Assembly (NCBI GenBank): GCA_016763875.1
Contig: JAESSZ010000642.1
Location: 1 to 10,926 of the forward strand
DNA length: 10,926 nucleotides
Source of the DNA: Nannocystaceae bacterium
GTDB taxonomy: Bacteria; Myxococcota_A; Polyangia; Nannocystales; Nannocystaceae
Direction of reading: 5' to 3'
Made by a program: the position numbers and the translations under genes. The notes below the pieces were generated by a model, which worked only from the letters and a program-made list of their open reading frames with translations, made no database searches and had not been told where the DNA came from. Of the stretch, positions 1-7,130 are shown piece by piece; positions within the stretch are counted from its first letter, which is position 1; each line of letters begins with the position of its first letter.

Positions 1-129
1 GCTGTGTTCGGTCGCCGCTTTCGCGGTTACAACCCTTCGTTTCCTAAGCCGGGTCGACCTAAGTCTGGTGCGTATGAAATTTCTCAGCAATTCCAGTCAG
101 CTTAGCTGACACTCCTAACCAATGTCTAC
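1..129. other. Leading segment of lower GC with no assigned gene
   Basis: Bases 61-180 are about 43% GC, against about 73% for bases 181-240. The plus-strand frame shared with the next gene is open from base 1 to a TAG at 103-105, so the tail of an upstream protein could end here, but the roughly 34 residues match no family I recognise. A second plus frame is also open, to a TGA at 107-109, so openness alone proves little. No clear Shine-Dalgarno sequence precedes the ATG at 130. The segment may be a promoter region, or foreign sequence joined to the DUF1552 gene. Confidence 0.3.
96..110. repeat. Short perfect inverted repeat upstream of the DUF1552 gene
   Basis: GTCAGC, a 3-base TTA loop, then GCTGAC: a perfect 6-bp inverted repeat that ends 19 bases before the ATG at 130. 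No T-run follows it, so it is not a convincing intrinsic terminator. It could be an operator or a small 5' UTR hairpin, or chance. Confidence 0.25.
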
Positions 130-1530
130 ATGGCGCGACGTCTGATAACTATCCTTATCGGACGAAAAATCCTGTTTTTGGCGACCGCCCAGGGCACGGA
201 CATGCCGACCTGGCAGCCAAGCGGTGAGGACCTGGCCACCTCGCTGTCGTACCAGCTTGAGCCGCTGGCGCCGTATACCGATAACTTCTTGGTCCTCGAT
301 GGGATCGACAACATCGCGGCGCTCCAGGGAGACTCCCAGGGCGTGCCAGCCAACGGGGGACACGAGGGCGTTGGCTGCACCCTGACCGGTACGCCCGGCC
401 GCCTCGTCGACGGACTCCTGGTCGCCAACGGCGCCTCGGTGGACGAGATCATCGCGCGCGGCCTGCAGCAGCGTGCGATTCAAGCGGGCAGTGTCGGCGC
501 CCCGATTCCCGCCCTGCGCATCGGCTTTCCAAAGAACCCCGCGACCCGACCCCTGCCCGATGCTCCGGGGTCCAGCTCCACGGTGGGTTCGTTCTTCTGG
601 CTCGAACCGCACGTCTCGGCCCCCGTCCATTGGGGTCCTTGGTACGCATACCAGGCGCTCTTCGCCGACCTCAGTGGGGACCCCGAAGCCCTCGATCGGC
701 TTCGGGCCGAGCGGCGCAGTGTTCTGGATGCTGTCACCGCAGAGATCGGGCGCGTCCGCAAAGAGTTGCCCGACGAGGACCGCGACCGCATGGACGCCCA
801 CCTCGATGGCATCCGCGCGCTTGAGCAGGGGCTGGACCAGCTCGTGGACTGTAGTCCTCCGGAGGTTGGTGAGTCTCCGACGTCCAACATTGGAAACTGG
901 AACAGTGGCCCCAACGACGACCTCATCGTTCGCACGACCTTTCAAGTCATCGCCCAAGCACTGACGTGTGGGATGACCGACGTCGCCTGCTACATGATGC
1001 GTGGGCAAGAGGGGGTCGCCGACGCGCTCCGCTACGATCCTCTCTACGCCGACAAGTACAGCGACGACGAGGGCTTGGACCTTCACAGCCTGGCGCATCG
1101 CATGCCGGCTGGAAACCCGGACTTGGAAGCAACCCCGGAAGAACGGACATTCGCGCGCCAAGCCATGGCGGACCTCGGTCAGTGGCGCACACACCGGTTC
1201 AAGCGCGACTTCCTCGACATCTTACCCCCCGAAGTTCGTGACGAGCTGCTGGTGGTGTCGCTGTCGGAAATGTCCGAGGGGGGTACGCACTCCAACTACA
1301 ACATCCCGCTCACGATCTTCCAGGGCGACGGGATCCAGCACTTTCAAACCGGTCGCGCGCTGCAGTTTGGCGGATTCGATGTGTTCGAGAACTTCCGACC
1401 CTCCGACGATCCCGGCAAGCCGATCACCCAACTACTGGTCTCGCTGTGCCACGCGATGGGGTTACACGACATTGATTCTGTGGGCGACTCCGCCTACCCC
1501 AGCGGACCGCTGACGGAGGTGGAGCTGTGA
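130..1530 (+). CDS. DUF1552 domain-containing protein with abnormal N-terminus
   Basis: The 466-residue product matches the DUF1552 family, common in myxobacteria and planctomycetes, exported in typical members, and biochemically uncharacterised. Recognisable parts are the opening strand ending ATAQGTDMPTW (residues 18-28), the block around LEPLAPYTDNFLVLDGID (43-60), the conserved GGHEG with His78, a long helical middle, and a C-terminal GTHSNYNIP / FQTGRALQFGG block followed by a segment ending SLCHAMGLHD. Family members normally begin with a Tat-like signal peptide of about 30-40 residues. Here only about 11 unrelated residues precede RKILFL, so export is doubtful as annotated. An in-frame TAG at 103-105 blocks a long upstream extension, and no ribosome-binding site is visible. 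The stop overlaps the next start as GTGA, so the two genes are translationally coupled, which fits their usual pairing. The family call is secure; the start is not. Confidence 0.85.
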   Translation: MARRLITILIGRKILFLATAQGTDMPTWQPSGEDLATSLSYQLEPLAPYTDNFLVLDGIDNIAALQGDSQGVPANGGHEGVGCTLTGTPGRLVDGLLVANGASVDEIIARGLQQRAIQAGSVGAPIPALRIGFPKNPATRPLPDAPGSSSTVGSFFWLEPHVSAPVHWGPWYAYQALFADLSGDPEALDRLRAERRSVLDAVTAEIGRVRKELPDEDRDRMDAHLDGIRALEQGLDQLVDCSPPEVGESPTSNIGNWNSGPNDDLIVRTTFQVIAQALTCGMTDVACYMMRGQEGVADALRYDPLYADKYSDDEGLDLHSLAHRMPAGNPDLEATPEERTFARQAMADLGQWRTHRFKRDFLDILPPEVRDELLVVSLSEMSEGGTHSNYNIPLTIFQGDGIQHFQTGRALQFGGFDVFENFRPSDDPGKPITQLLVSLCHAMGLHDIDSVGDSAYPSGPLTEVEL

Positions 1531-2474
1531 GCACGATGACGATAGCTACGAAGGCGGCGGTCCTGGCCGCGATGCTGCTTGCGGCCCCCGCGGGTTGCTA
1601 CACCGGAATCGAAGCGCCACAAGGCGCTGGTGCTGGCGAGGAAGGCGACACCGGGAACGAGGAAGGGGACGCCTCGGGCGGCGACAGCCAAGACGATGGC
1701 AGCGACGGTAGCGGTGGCGAGGAGACCTGCGAGGGCTGCCTCGGGGACTCACCACTGAACCGGCTGATGCACGCTGAACTCGTTGGCGTCGTGAGCCAGG
1801 CATTCGCGTCGGTGGCCGACGACCTTCCCTTCAGCCTCGTGCCGGGCAACGCCTCGATCGGCCTGTTCGAGTCCAACCACTTGGCAATCACCGATGACGG
1901 CGTCGCGCGGCATGCCGACTTCGCCGAGACCGCAGCTCCGATCATTATCGCCGAGCAATCGTGCGAGGACACCGCGTGCGCTGAAGCGTTTATCGTAGAG
2001 GCGGCGACAACCCTGTTTCGTCGCGCCCCAACCGACGAGGAGACCGCCACGTTTGTGGGGTTGCTGCAGCCGCCCGAGGGAGTCTCGGAGTGGTCCCTGC
2101 AAAACGGGATGCGTCTTGCGGTGTCTGGTCTGCTGCAAGCGCCACAGTTTCTGTACAAGGTCGAAGTCGGCACACCAACCGACGACCCCAAGGTCCGCGC
2201 GCTCACCGGGCGCGAGATCGCCAACCGCTTGTCGCTGTTCATCTGGCGCCAAGCTCCCAGCGCCGCACTTATCGAAGCGGCCAAGGCAGGCGAGCTCGAC
2301 ACCGCACAAGGCGTTGCAGAGCAGGCCAGGGCAATGCTTACGGACCCTCGCGCCGACGCGATGTACCTGTCGTTTTTCGACCGGCTCCTGGAGTTGCGGT
2401 ACTTTGGCGAGCAGCCGCGATTTATCGAAGGCAGCGCTGAGGCCGACGACTACTCCGGCCTGTCCGCGTTGTAA
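1527..2474 (+). CDS. DUF1592-family lipoprotein, N-terminal part (ends at premature TAA)
   Basis: This is the first 315 residues of a DUF1587/DUF1592/DUF1588/DUF1585 protein, partner of the DUF1552 gene and of unknown biochemical role. The GTG start at 1527 overlaps the upstream stop by 4 bp. Residues 10-23 form a hydrophobic signal segment and Cys24 follows Ala-Gly, so this is a probable lipoprotein, although Pro at -3 makes the lipobox imperfect. Residues 33-66 are an acidic Gly/Asp/Ser/Glu-rich linker, followed by CEGC (68-71). A DUF1587-like stretch starts near residue 76. The DUF1592 core is clear in GREIANRLSLFIWRQAP and the later FFDRLLELRYFG. The frame then meets TAA at 2472-2474, in the middle of DUF1592, just before the conserved ET..F helix. 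The next ORF continues in the same frame and supplies the rest. On its own this product lacks DUF1588, DUF1585 and the CxxCH. It is a truncated product or a sequence error. Confidence 0.85.
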   Translation: MSTMTIATKAAVLAAMLLAAPAGCYTGIEAPQGAGAGEEGDTGNEEGDASGGDSQDDGSDGSGGEETCEGCLGDSPLNRLMHAELVGVVSQAFASVADDLPFSLVPGNASIGLFESNHLAITDDGVARHADFAETAAPIIIAEQSCEDTACAEAFIVEAATTLFRRAPTDEETATFVGLLQPPEGVSEWSLQNGMRLAVSGLLQAPQFLYKVEVGTPTDDPKVRALTGREIANRLSLFIWRQAPSAALIEAAKAGELDTAQGVAEQARAMLTDPRADAMYLSFFDRLLELRYFGEQPRFIEGSAEADDYSGLSAL

Positions 2475-2480
2475 GGCGAC

Positions 2481-3227
2481 ATGCGGGGGGAGACCGATAC
2501 ATTCGTGCTCGCGCTGATGCATTCCTCCGGCTCGTACGAAGAGTTACTTGCCGCCGACTACACGTTCGCCAGCGATGCGCTGGCCGCATACTACGGCGCG
2601 GCCGCCGGCTCGATGACCGACGAGTCGCCGCTGCCCCGGGTCGAGTTGGCCTCGGTGCCGGGTCGGGGTGGGATCCTGTCGCACGCCAGCGTCATCGCGA
2701 CCCACACGACGGTCGAGGACTACCGCGCCGCGCACCGCGGGCGGTTTGTGATCGAGAACCTGCTTTGCCAGGCGTTGCCTCCACCACCACCGCTGGACGA
2801 CATCCCGCCGATCCCGGACGACGTCTCGCCACGGGAGGCGTTCGAGGCGATGACGGACTCGCCAGGGTGTCAGGGTTGCCACAGCATGATCAACGGCGCG
2901 GGTTTTCTGTTCGAGCATTTCGACGGCGGCGGCGCATACCACAGCGCATTCGCCGAATACGAGGTCGATGCCTCAGGGGTGGTCGATGGGGAGGCTCTCG
3001 ATGGTGTCGAGGACTTGGGCCGCATGCTCGCCGCAAGCAAGACCGCGCAGCTGTGCATGGCGCGACGGTGGTTTCAGTTCGCCGTAGGCCGACAAGAAGG
3101 TCCCGCAGACTTCGACTCACTGCAACGCGCACTGATGTCGTTCCAAGACGCGGGCCTGGACCTTCGCGAGCTCGTCGCGTCATTGCTGTCGTCGGACGCC
3201 TATCGCTTTCGACGCCTGCCGGAATGA
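2481..3227 (+). CDS. DUF1592/DUF1588/DUF1585 protein, C-terminal part (same gene as the preceding CDS)
   Basis: These 248 residues continue the preceding gene in the same frame after TAA GGC GAC. MRGETDTFVLALM is the end of DUF1592. DUF1588 follows: GRGGILSHASV (61-71), a run of five prolines (100-104), and GCQGCHSM with the haem-type CxxCH at Cys130, Cys133 and His134, then GFLFEHFDGGG. The C-terminus has the DUF1585 pattern MARRWFQFAVGRQEG and LLSSDAYRFRRLP. There is no signal peptide, so the half would not be exported alone. The ATG at 2481 lies 6 bases after the TAA, with AAGG at 2473-2476 ahead of it, so reinitiation is possible. The family normally makes these domains as one polypeptide, which suggests this is the 3' part of a disrupted gene. 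Confidence 0.8.
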   Translation: MRGETDTFVLALMHSSGSYEELLAADYTFASDALAAYYGAAAGSMTDESPLPRVELASVPGRGGILSHASVIATHTTVEDYRAAHRGRFVIENLLCQALPPPPPLDDIPPIPDDVSPREAFEAMTDSPGCQGCHSMINGAGFLFEHFDGGGAYHSAFAEYEVDASGVVDGEALDGVEDLGRMLAASKTAQLCMARRWFQFAVGRQEGPADFDSLQRALMSFQDAGLDLRELVASLLSSDAYRFRRLPE

Positions 3228-3257
3228 TCGCGGGCTGTCGGGCGCCCAGCTTTATCG

Positions 3258-3302
3258 ACCCGGTAAGTTCCTCCGGGTTGGGGCAGTGGATCGGCCCGGA
3301 GG
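3258..3302. terminator. Candidate hairpins between convergent genes
   Basis: The 76-bp gap between the convergent DUF1592 and VOC genes contains two mutually exclusive inverted repeats. ACCCGG (3258-3263) pairs with CCGGGT (3273-3278). CCTCCGGG (3270-3277) pairs with CCCGGAGG (3295-3302) across a 17-base loop. Neither has a T-tract, so the case rests on position and GC-rich stems only. Confidence 0.25.
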
Positions 3303-3303
3303 C

Positions 3304-3768
3304 TCAGTCGTCCAGTGGGCTGCCAAAGCGAATGACGTTCCCCCAGGGGTCCGACACGTGCATCTCCCGCAACTGCCAGCGCATATCGGTGGGTGGCATC
3401 CGGATCCGTGCACCCTTGGCCACCCACTCGCGGTGCAGTGCGTCCACGTCTGATACGAACACCATCATCCATGCGCCCGGCGTTCCCTGGCAGCCTTGGC
3501 ACAAGAACAGGGTCGCATCCCCGCGACTCACCGATGCGAAGTCTGCGGGCTCGCCGTCTTCCCAATCCAGCGAGAAACCCAAGACGTCGGTGTAGTACCC
3601 CTGAGCGGTTTTGAGTTCGCCAACGTTGAAGATCGGGCGGGCGCACGACATCTCGCCGTGGAGACAGGCCTTGGCCAGCCGGGCTAAGGGCGGCGCTTCC
3701 GCGGTGCCACAGGCGACGCTGGTGAGTATCCACAGCAATCCCAAACCGCTCCATCGTGTGCCACGCAT
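3304..3768 (-). CDS. VOC-fold (glyoxalase / bleomycin-resistance-like) protein with signal peptide
   Basis: The product is a single VOC domain of the bleomycin-resistance-protein type, about residues 41-152. Visible blocks are ARPIFNVGELKTAQGYYTDV, LGFSLDWEDGEPADFASVSRG, the MMVFVSDVDALHREW helix and the closing VSDPWGNVIRFGSP. Such proteins bind small hydrophobic ligands or catalyse metal-dependent chemistry; the substrate cannot be told here. Unusually, an N-terminal extension precedes the domain: MRGTRW, a hydrophobic stretch (residues 8-19), then Cys20 after Ser-Val-Ala. That suggests export and perhaps lipidation, although Ser at -3 is atypical. The ATG at 3768 is chosen because it gives a compact signal sequence; a GTG at 3777 is in frame 9 bases upstream. 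An internal Met (residue 40) would give a classical cytoplasmic VOC protein. It lies 3' of the TPR kinase on the same strand, about 100 bp away, and may be co-transcribed. Confidence 0.8.
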   Translation of the reverse strand: MRGTRWSGLGLLWILTSVACGTAEAPPLARLAKACLHGEMSCARPIFNVGELKTAQGYYTDVLGFSLDWEDGEPADFASVSRGDATLFLCQGCQGTPGAWMMVFVSDVDALHREWVAKGARIRMPPTDMRWQLREMHVSDPWGNVIRFGSPLDD

Positions 3769-3869
3769 GCCCGGCACTATACCGGTTGCGCGCTGGCCCG
3801 ATCACCGGCTCAAGGACGGTCTACGAAGTCGGGCACGGTCCACAGCTCAGCGAATGCTGCTGGGGCCTG

Positions 3870-6800
3870 TCACTCCGGATCGGTAGCGAGCGTATACCCG
3901 TGCTTGTGCGCCCACTCTTTGAGCCGGGGGACGAAGGCATCGTCGAGCTCGTCCTCGGCTGCATATCGCTGCCACGACAAACGTGCGAAGTGTTCCGCTT
4001 GTCTTTCGTCGTTGGCGAGTTGGTAGGCCACGGCGCGGCCAAACTCGATGGCCGCTCGGTGTTTGGGTTGAACGTCCACCCTTTCCGCGAGCGCCAAGCC
4101 GCGGTCAAAGACGTCTGCGGCGGAGTCCGTCTCGCCTGCGTCCAGTAAGTTCCAGCCGAGATCGCGGAACGCCATCTGCGCCTCGTGGGGGTAGGTGAAG
4201 TCTAGCTCCGTGTAGAGCGCCAGCGCCTCTGTCCTCGCGGCGATGGCGGCATCGAGGTCCCCGAGGTCATCGAGGATCTCGCCGCGCAGCGTAGCAGCCC
4301 GCGCAATCCCAAGCCTTCCCTCAGTCGTGTTGGCATCAAAGATATCAAGCGCGGCCGACAATGTGACGAGCGCCCCTGCGTGGTTTTCTGCTTGGTATTG
4401 CGCACTGGTCCGATTGAGGAGCACGATTCCCGCCGCCGAGTGATGGGGTGGAAAAGTCTCCTTGAAGATCTCCATTGCCAAGCCGTATTCGACCGCCGCC
4501 GCCTCGAACTGGTCAAGGCGCTGCAGCGCATTGCCAAGATTGGTACGGATCGCACCAACCCCTGCATGGCTGTCGCCGTGCGAGGCCCGGTGCAGGGCCA
4601 GCGCCTCCCGGTAGTGGGGAAGAGCCTCGTCGAAACGACCGACCGCCATGTAGTTTGACGCAAGATTCTCCAAGACGAACGACAGTTGTGGCTGATGCTC
4701 CGACTCGCGGCTGACGCCGAGCGCCAATAAGTTGTACTCCAGCGATTTGGCTTGCTGTCCCCGCCGCCGGTAGAACCCGCCAATGCCCAGGTAGCGGTCG
4801 ACCAGCGCAGGGGAGTTGTGGCCAAAGGCCGCGAGATCGATTGCCAGAGCGCGCTCGCGGGCCGCCAGCTCGTCGTGGACCCGGCCAAGCTTTCCGTAGT
4901 TCGTGGCCGAGTTCGCGAGCATGTTTGCGACGACTGGGTGCTCTGGGCCAAGAATCGCTTCGGCGAGTTCAAGCGCGGACTCGTGAAACTCACCCGCCCG
5001 CTCGAAGTTCTGCTGCGCGTCGTGAACGTTGCCGAGGCCAGACAGGGTTCTCACTCGCGCCGTACGCTGGCTCGTCCCCATGCGCTGTAGCGCGCGCTCG
5101 TACAAGACGAGGGCCTGGTCGTATTTTGCCGCGATGTAGAGGGCATTGCCGTGGTTCGTCTCAAGAGTTGCGAGTTGCACTTTGGACGCGTCGACCCGAC
5201 GACTCCCTGCCGTGGCAATCTGGTACCAGGTGGTGGCCTCGTTGAGCCGCACAGGGGTTACTCCAATCGTCCTGGCAAGGACCGCGGCGGACTGTGCGGC
5301 AACCTCGTCGTGGCGATACTCCACCCCGAGCGTGTGGGCTCGCCTGAGTGCATCCTCCCCGGCCGGATCTTGGGTGAACAACAATGCTCTCCCCTGCTCG
5401 AGCAGTGCCTCAGCAAGCACGGGGGGGTAGTCCACAGCCTCCGCCTGGACCACGGCTGCGGCCGCCGCTCGTGGGGCTTGTTTGCCCCGCCCGGCCAGGC
5501 GCACAACCGCCGCATCCGCGATGGCGTGGCGGATGCTCTCAACCTCGGCGGCCGCCGCTTCCGGAGGGACGACACTCGCGAGCAGGAAGTCTCGATCGGC
5601 ACATCGATCCAACGGGCGCAGCGCATCGGTCAGCTCGGTGGCGTGCTCGACGACACCACGATCGGCCTGCTGCAGAAGCTGGACTGTGCTGTCGAACTCG
5701 GCCCAGCGGTGTGCGAGACAGGCCATGCGTCGATCGAAGAGAAGCTCCGATTGCTGACCAAGGTCGTGCGTGGCCAGGCATGCCTCGTGCGCGGCGCTGC
5801 CCCACATCTCAGCGTAGCTGTGTAGTTGCGGTGCAACTCGTTCAAAGGCGGTCGTTGCATAAGCGAGGCCGGTTGCCTCAAAGGCGAGTCGGGTTCGCTC
5901 TTGCGAGGTTGCATCCCATGCCATTGTTGGGGCGCGGTCCGCTTGTGCGCAATCACCCTCGCGCAGAGCTGCCAAACCCAGTGCGCCCGCGACCAAGGGA
6001 GCGCTGACCCCGACGAAAGTCGTCCAGCGCCGCCGCCTGCGCCACGCGCGGTGGTCGAGGGCGTCCAGTAGCGCCTGCACGTCCGGGAAGCGGTCCTCTG
6101 GTTTGACCGAGAGCCCGCGGCAAAGGGCGGTGTGGACGAACTTTGGTACCGACGCGCTGGCGGGGAGGATCACCTTACCCGCGTCCCTTGAGTCCCAGAT
6201 CTCGCTGTGTGTCGCACCCGCGAATGGAAGTTCGCCGTACAGGGCTTCGAAGATCGAGACGCACAGCGAGAACTGGTCGGCTGGCGCGTCCACAGACCGA
6301 CCGTGGTGCTGTTCGGGTGCCATGTACGCTGGCGTCCCGCACACCGTGCCGACCGCGGTGAGCGATCCGTTGGACGATCCGCTGGACGGCGCGTCTTCAT
6401 CGGGCAGACTGTCCTGCCCCTCCGCGGCGGTTTGGGCTCGCAGAGTATCGGTGGCCGCAGATCCCGGTGCGCGTGCGAGTCCGAAGTCGGCAACGCGCGC
6501 ACGACCATCTTCGTCCACCAGCACATTGTCTGGCTTGAAGTCGCGGTGCACCAAACCCACGTGGTGCGCTGCGAGTAGACCGGTTGCGGCTTGGCGATAC
6601 AGGTCGAGAATCTCGGTCCAATGCCGAGTTTGTCGCGTTGCCCAGTCCCGCGCGGTGCCGCCGTCGGCGTACTCCATCGCGATGAACATGCGCCCCTCGA
6701 AGACGCCGACCTCGTGAACGACGATCACGTTGGGATGGGACAACCGCGCCATCGCCTTGGCGCCACGCCAGTCCCGCGAACTGTGGACCTCTTCGTCCTG

Positions 6801-7064
6801 CGCATTGTGGAGCTTTAGGGCGACGGAACGATCGAGTTGAAGGTCACGCGCGCGATAGACCGTGGCAGTACCGCCACGCCCCACGACATCCTCGACCCGA
6901 AAGGTGTCTGCGATCACAGTCCCGGGTTCGAGGTCCGGCAGACGCGGCGATTTGATCGGAACCGCGGGAGCGGCCGCGACCGCCCGGAGTAGGACGTCGA
7001 ACGTGTTGTCTGCGCCGTCGACGGTTTCCTCCGTTGGGTTCATTGGAGGCCTGCCCGCAAGCAT
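3870..7064 (-). CDS. Membrane Ser/Thr protein kinase with C-terminal TPR repeats
   Basis: This is a 1064-residue Hanks-type kinase. The catalytic domain spans about residues 55-335: glycine loop GRGGTATVY (62-70), Lys84 in VALK, HRD with Asp175, Asn180, DFG 193-195 and APE 249-251. The activation segment carries an insert of roughly 30 residues rich in Ala, Ser and Asp. The helix-C position that is normally Glu (REA in relatives) reads Arg-Gly-Ala, with Gly101. Five arginines (342-346) precede a single membrane span (about 347-367), placing the kinase inside the cell. From about residue 620 to the end are several TPR repeats, for example AAKYDQALVLYERAL, AVGRFDEALPHYREALALH and GDLDAAIAARTEALALY, a likely protein-binding or sensing half. 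The start could be Met1 or Met8 (7043); the latter has GCAGG upstream. The gene follows the EEP gene on the same strand after about 66 bp. Confident for the family; targets unknown. Confidence 0.93.
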   Translation of the reverse strand: MLAGRPPMNPTEETVDGADNTFDVLLRAVAAAPAVPIKSPRLPDLEPGTVIADTFRVEDVVGRGGTATVYRARDLQLDRSVALKLHNAQDEEVHSSRDWRGAKAMARLSHPNVIVVHEVGVFEGRMFIAMEYADGGTARDWATRQTRHWTEILDLYRQAATGLLAAHHVGLVHRDFKPDNVLVDEDGRARVADFGLARAPGSAATDTLRAQTAAEGQDSLPDEDAPSSGSSNGSLTAVGTVCGTPAYMAPEQHHGRSVDAPADQFSLCVSIFEALYGELPFAGATHSEIWDSRDAGKVILPASASVPKFVHTALCRGLSVKPEDRFPDVQALLDALDHRAWRRRRRWTTFVGVSAPLVAGALGLAALREGDCAQADRAPTMAWDATSQERTRLAFEATGLAYATTAFERVAPQLHSYAEMWGSAAHEACLATHDLGQQSELLFDRRMACLAHRWAEFDSTVQLLQQADRGVVEHATELTDALRPLDRCADRDFLLASVVPPEAAAAEVESIRHAIADAAVVRLAGRGKQAPRAAAAAVVQAEAVDYPPVLAEALLEQGRALLFTQDPAGEDALRRAHTLGVEYRHDEVAAQSAAVLARTIGVTPVRLNEATTWYQIATAGSRRVDASKVQLATLETNHGNALYIAAKYDQALVLYERALQRMGTSQRTARVRTLSGLGNVHDAQQNFERAGEFHESALELAEAILGPEHPVVANMLANSATNYGKLGRVHDELAARERALAIDLAAFGHNSPALVDRYLGIGGFYRRRGQQAKSLEYNLLALGVSRESEHQPQLSFVLENLASNYMAVGRFDEALPHYREALALHRASHGDSHAGVGAIRTNLGNALQRLDQFEAAAVEYGLAMEIFKETFPPHHSAAGIVLLNRTSAQYQAENHAGALVTLSAALDIFDANTTEGRLGIARAATLRGEILDDLGDLDAAIAARTEALALYTELDFTYPHEAQMAFRDLGWNLLDAGETDSAADVFDRGLALAERVDVQPKHRAAIEFGRAVAYQLANDERQAEHFARLSWQRYAAEDELDDAFVPRLKEWAHKHGYTLATDPE

Positions 7065-7130
7065 AGCGGCTATGACACGGGGTCGTCGACGCCCGACGCC
7101 GCGCTCGTCAGCGGCATCGCGGCGGAGCTG

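Noticed and set aside
115..1194. Long open frame of 359 codons on the minus strand
   Set aside because: It lies wholly antisense to the DUF1552 gene, has no recognisable motif, and is the expected by-product of high-GC codon use.
2472..2474. Selenocysteine or programmed readthrough at the split DUF1592 gene
   Set aside because: The codon is TAA, not TGA, and the position in the family is not a cysteine; no stimulatory hairpin is evident just downstream.
1749..2522. Minus-strand open frame of 257 codons
   Set aside because: Antisense to the DUF1592 gene, whose domain motifs are on the plus strand; no independent protein features.
3778..3869. Terminator between the TPR kinase and VOC genes
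   Set aside because: Only 4-5 bp stems (CAGC/GCTG and CCGGT/ACCGG) and no T-run were found.
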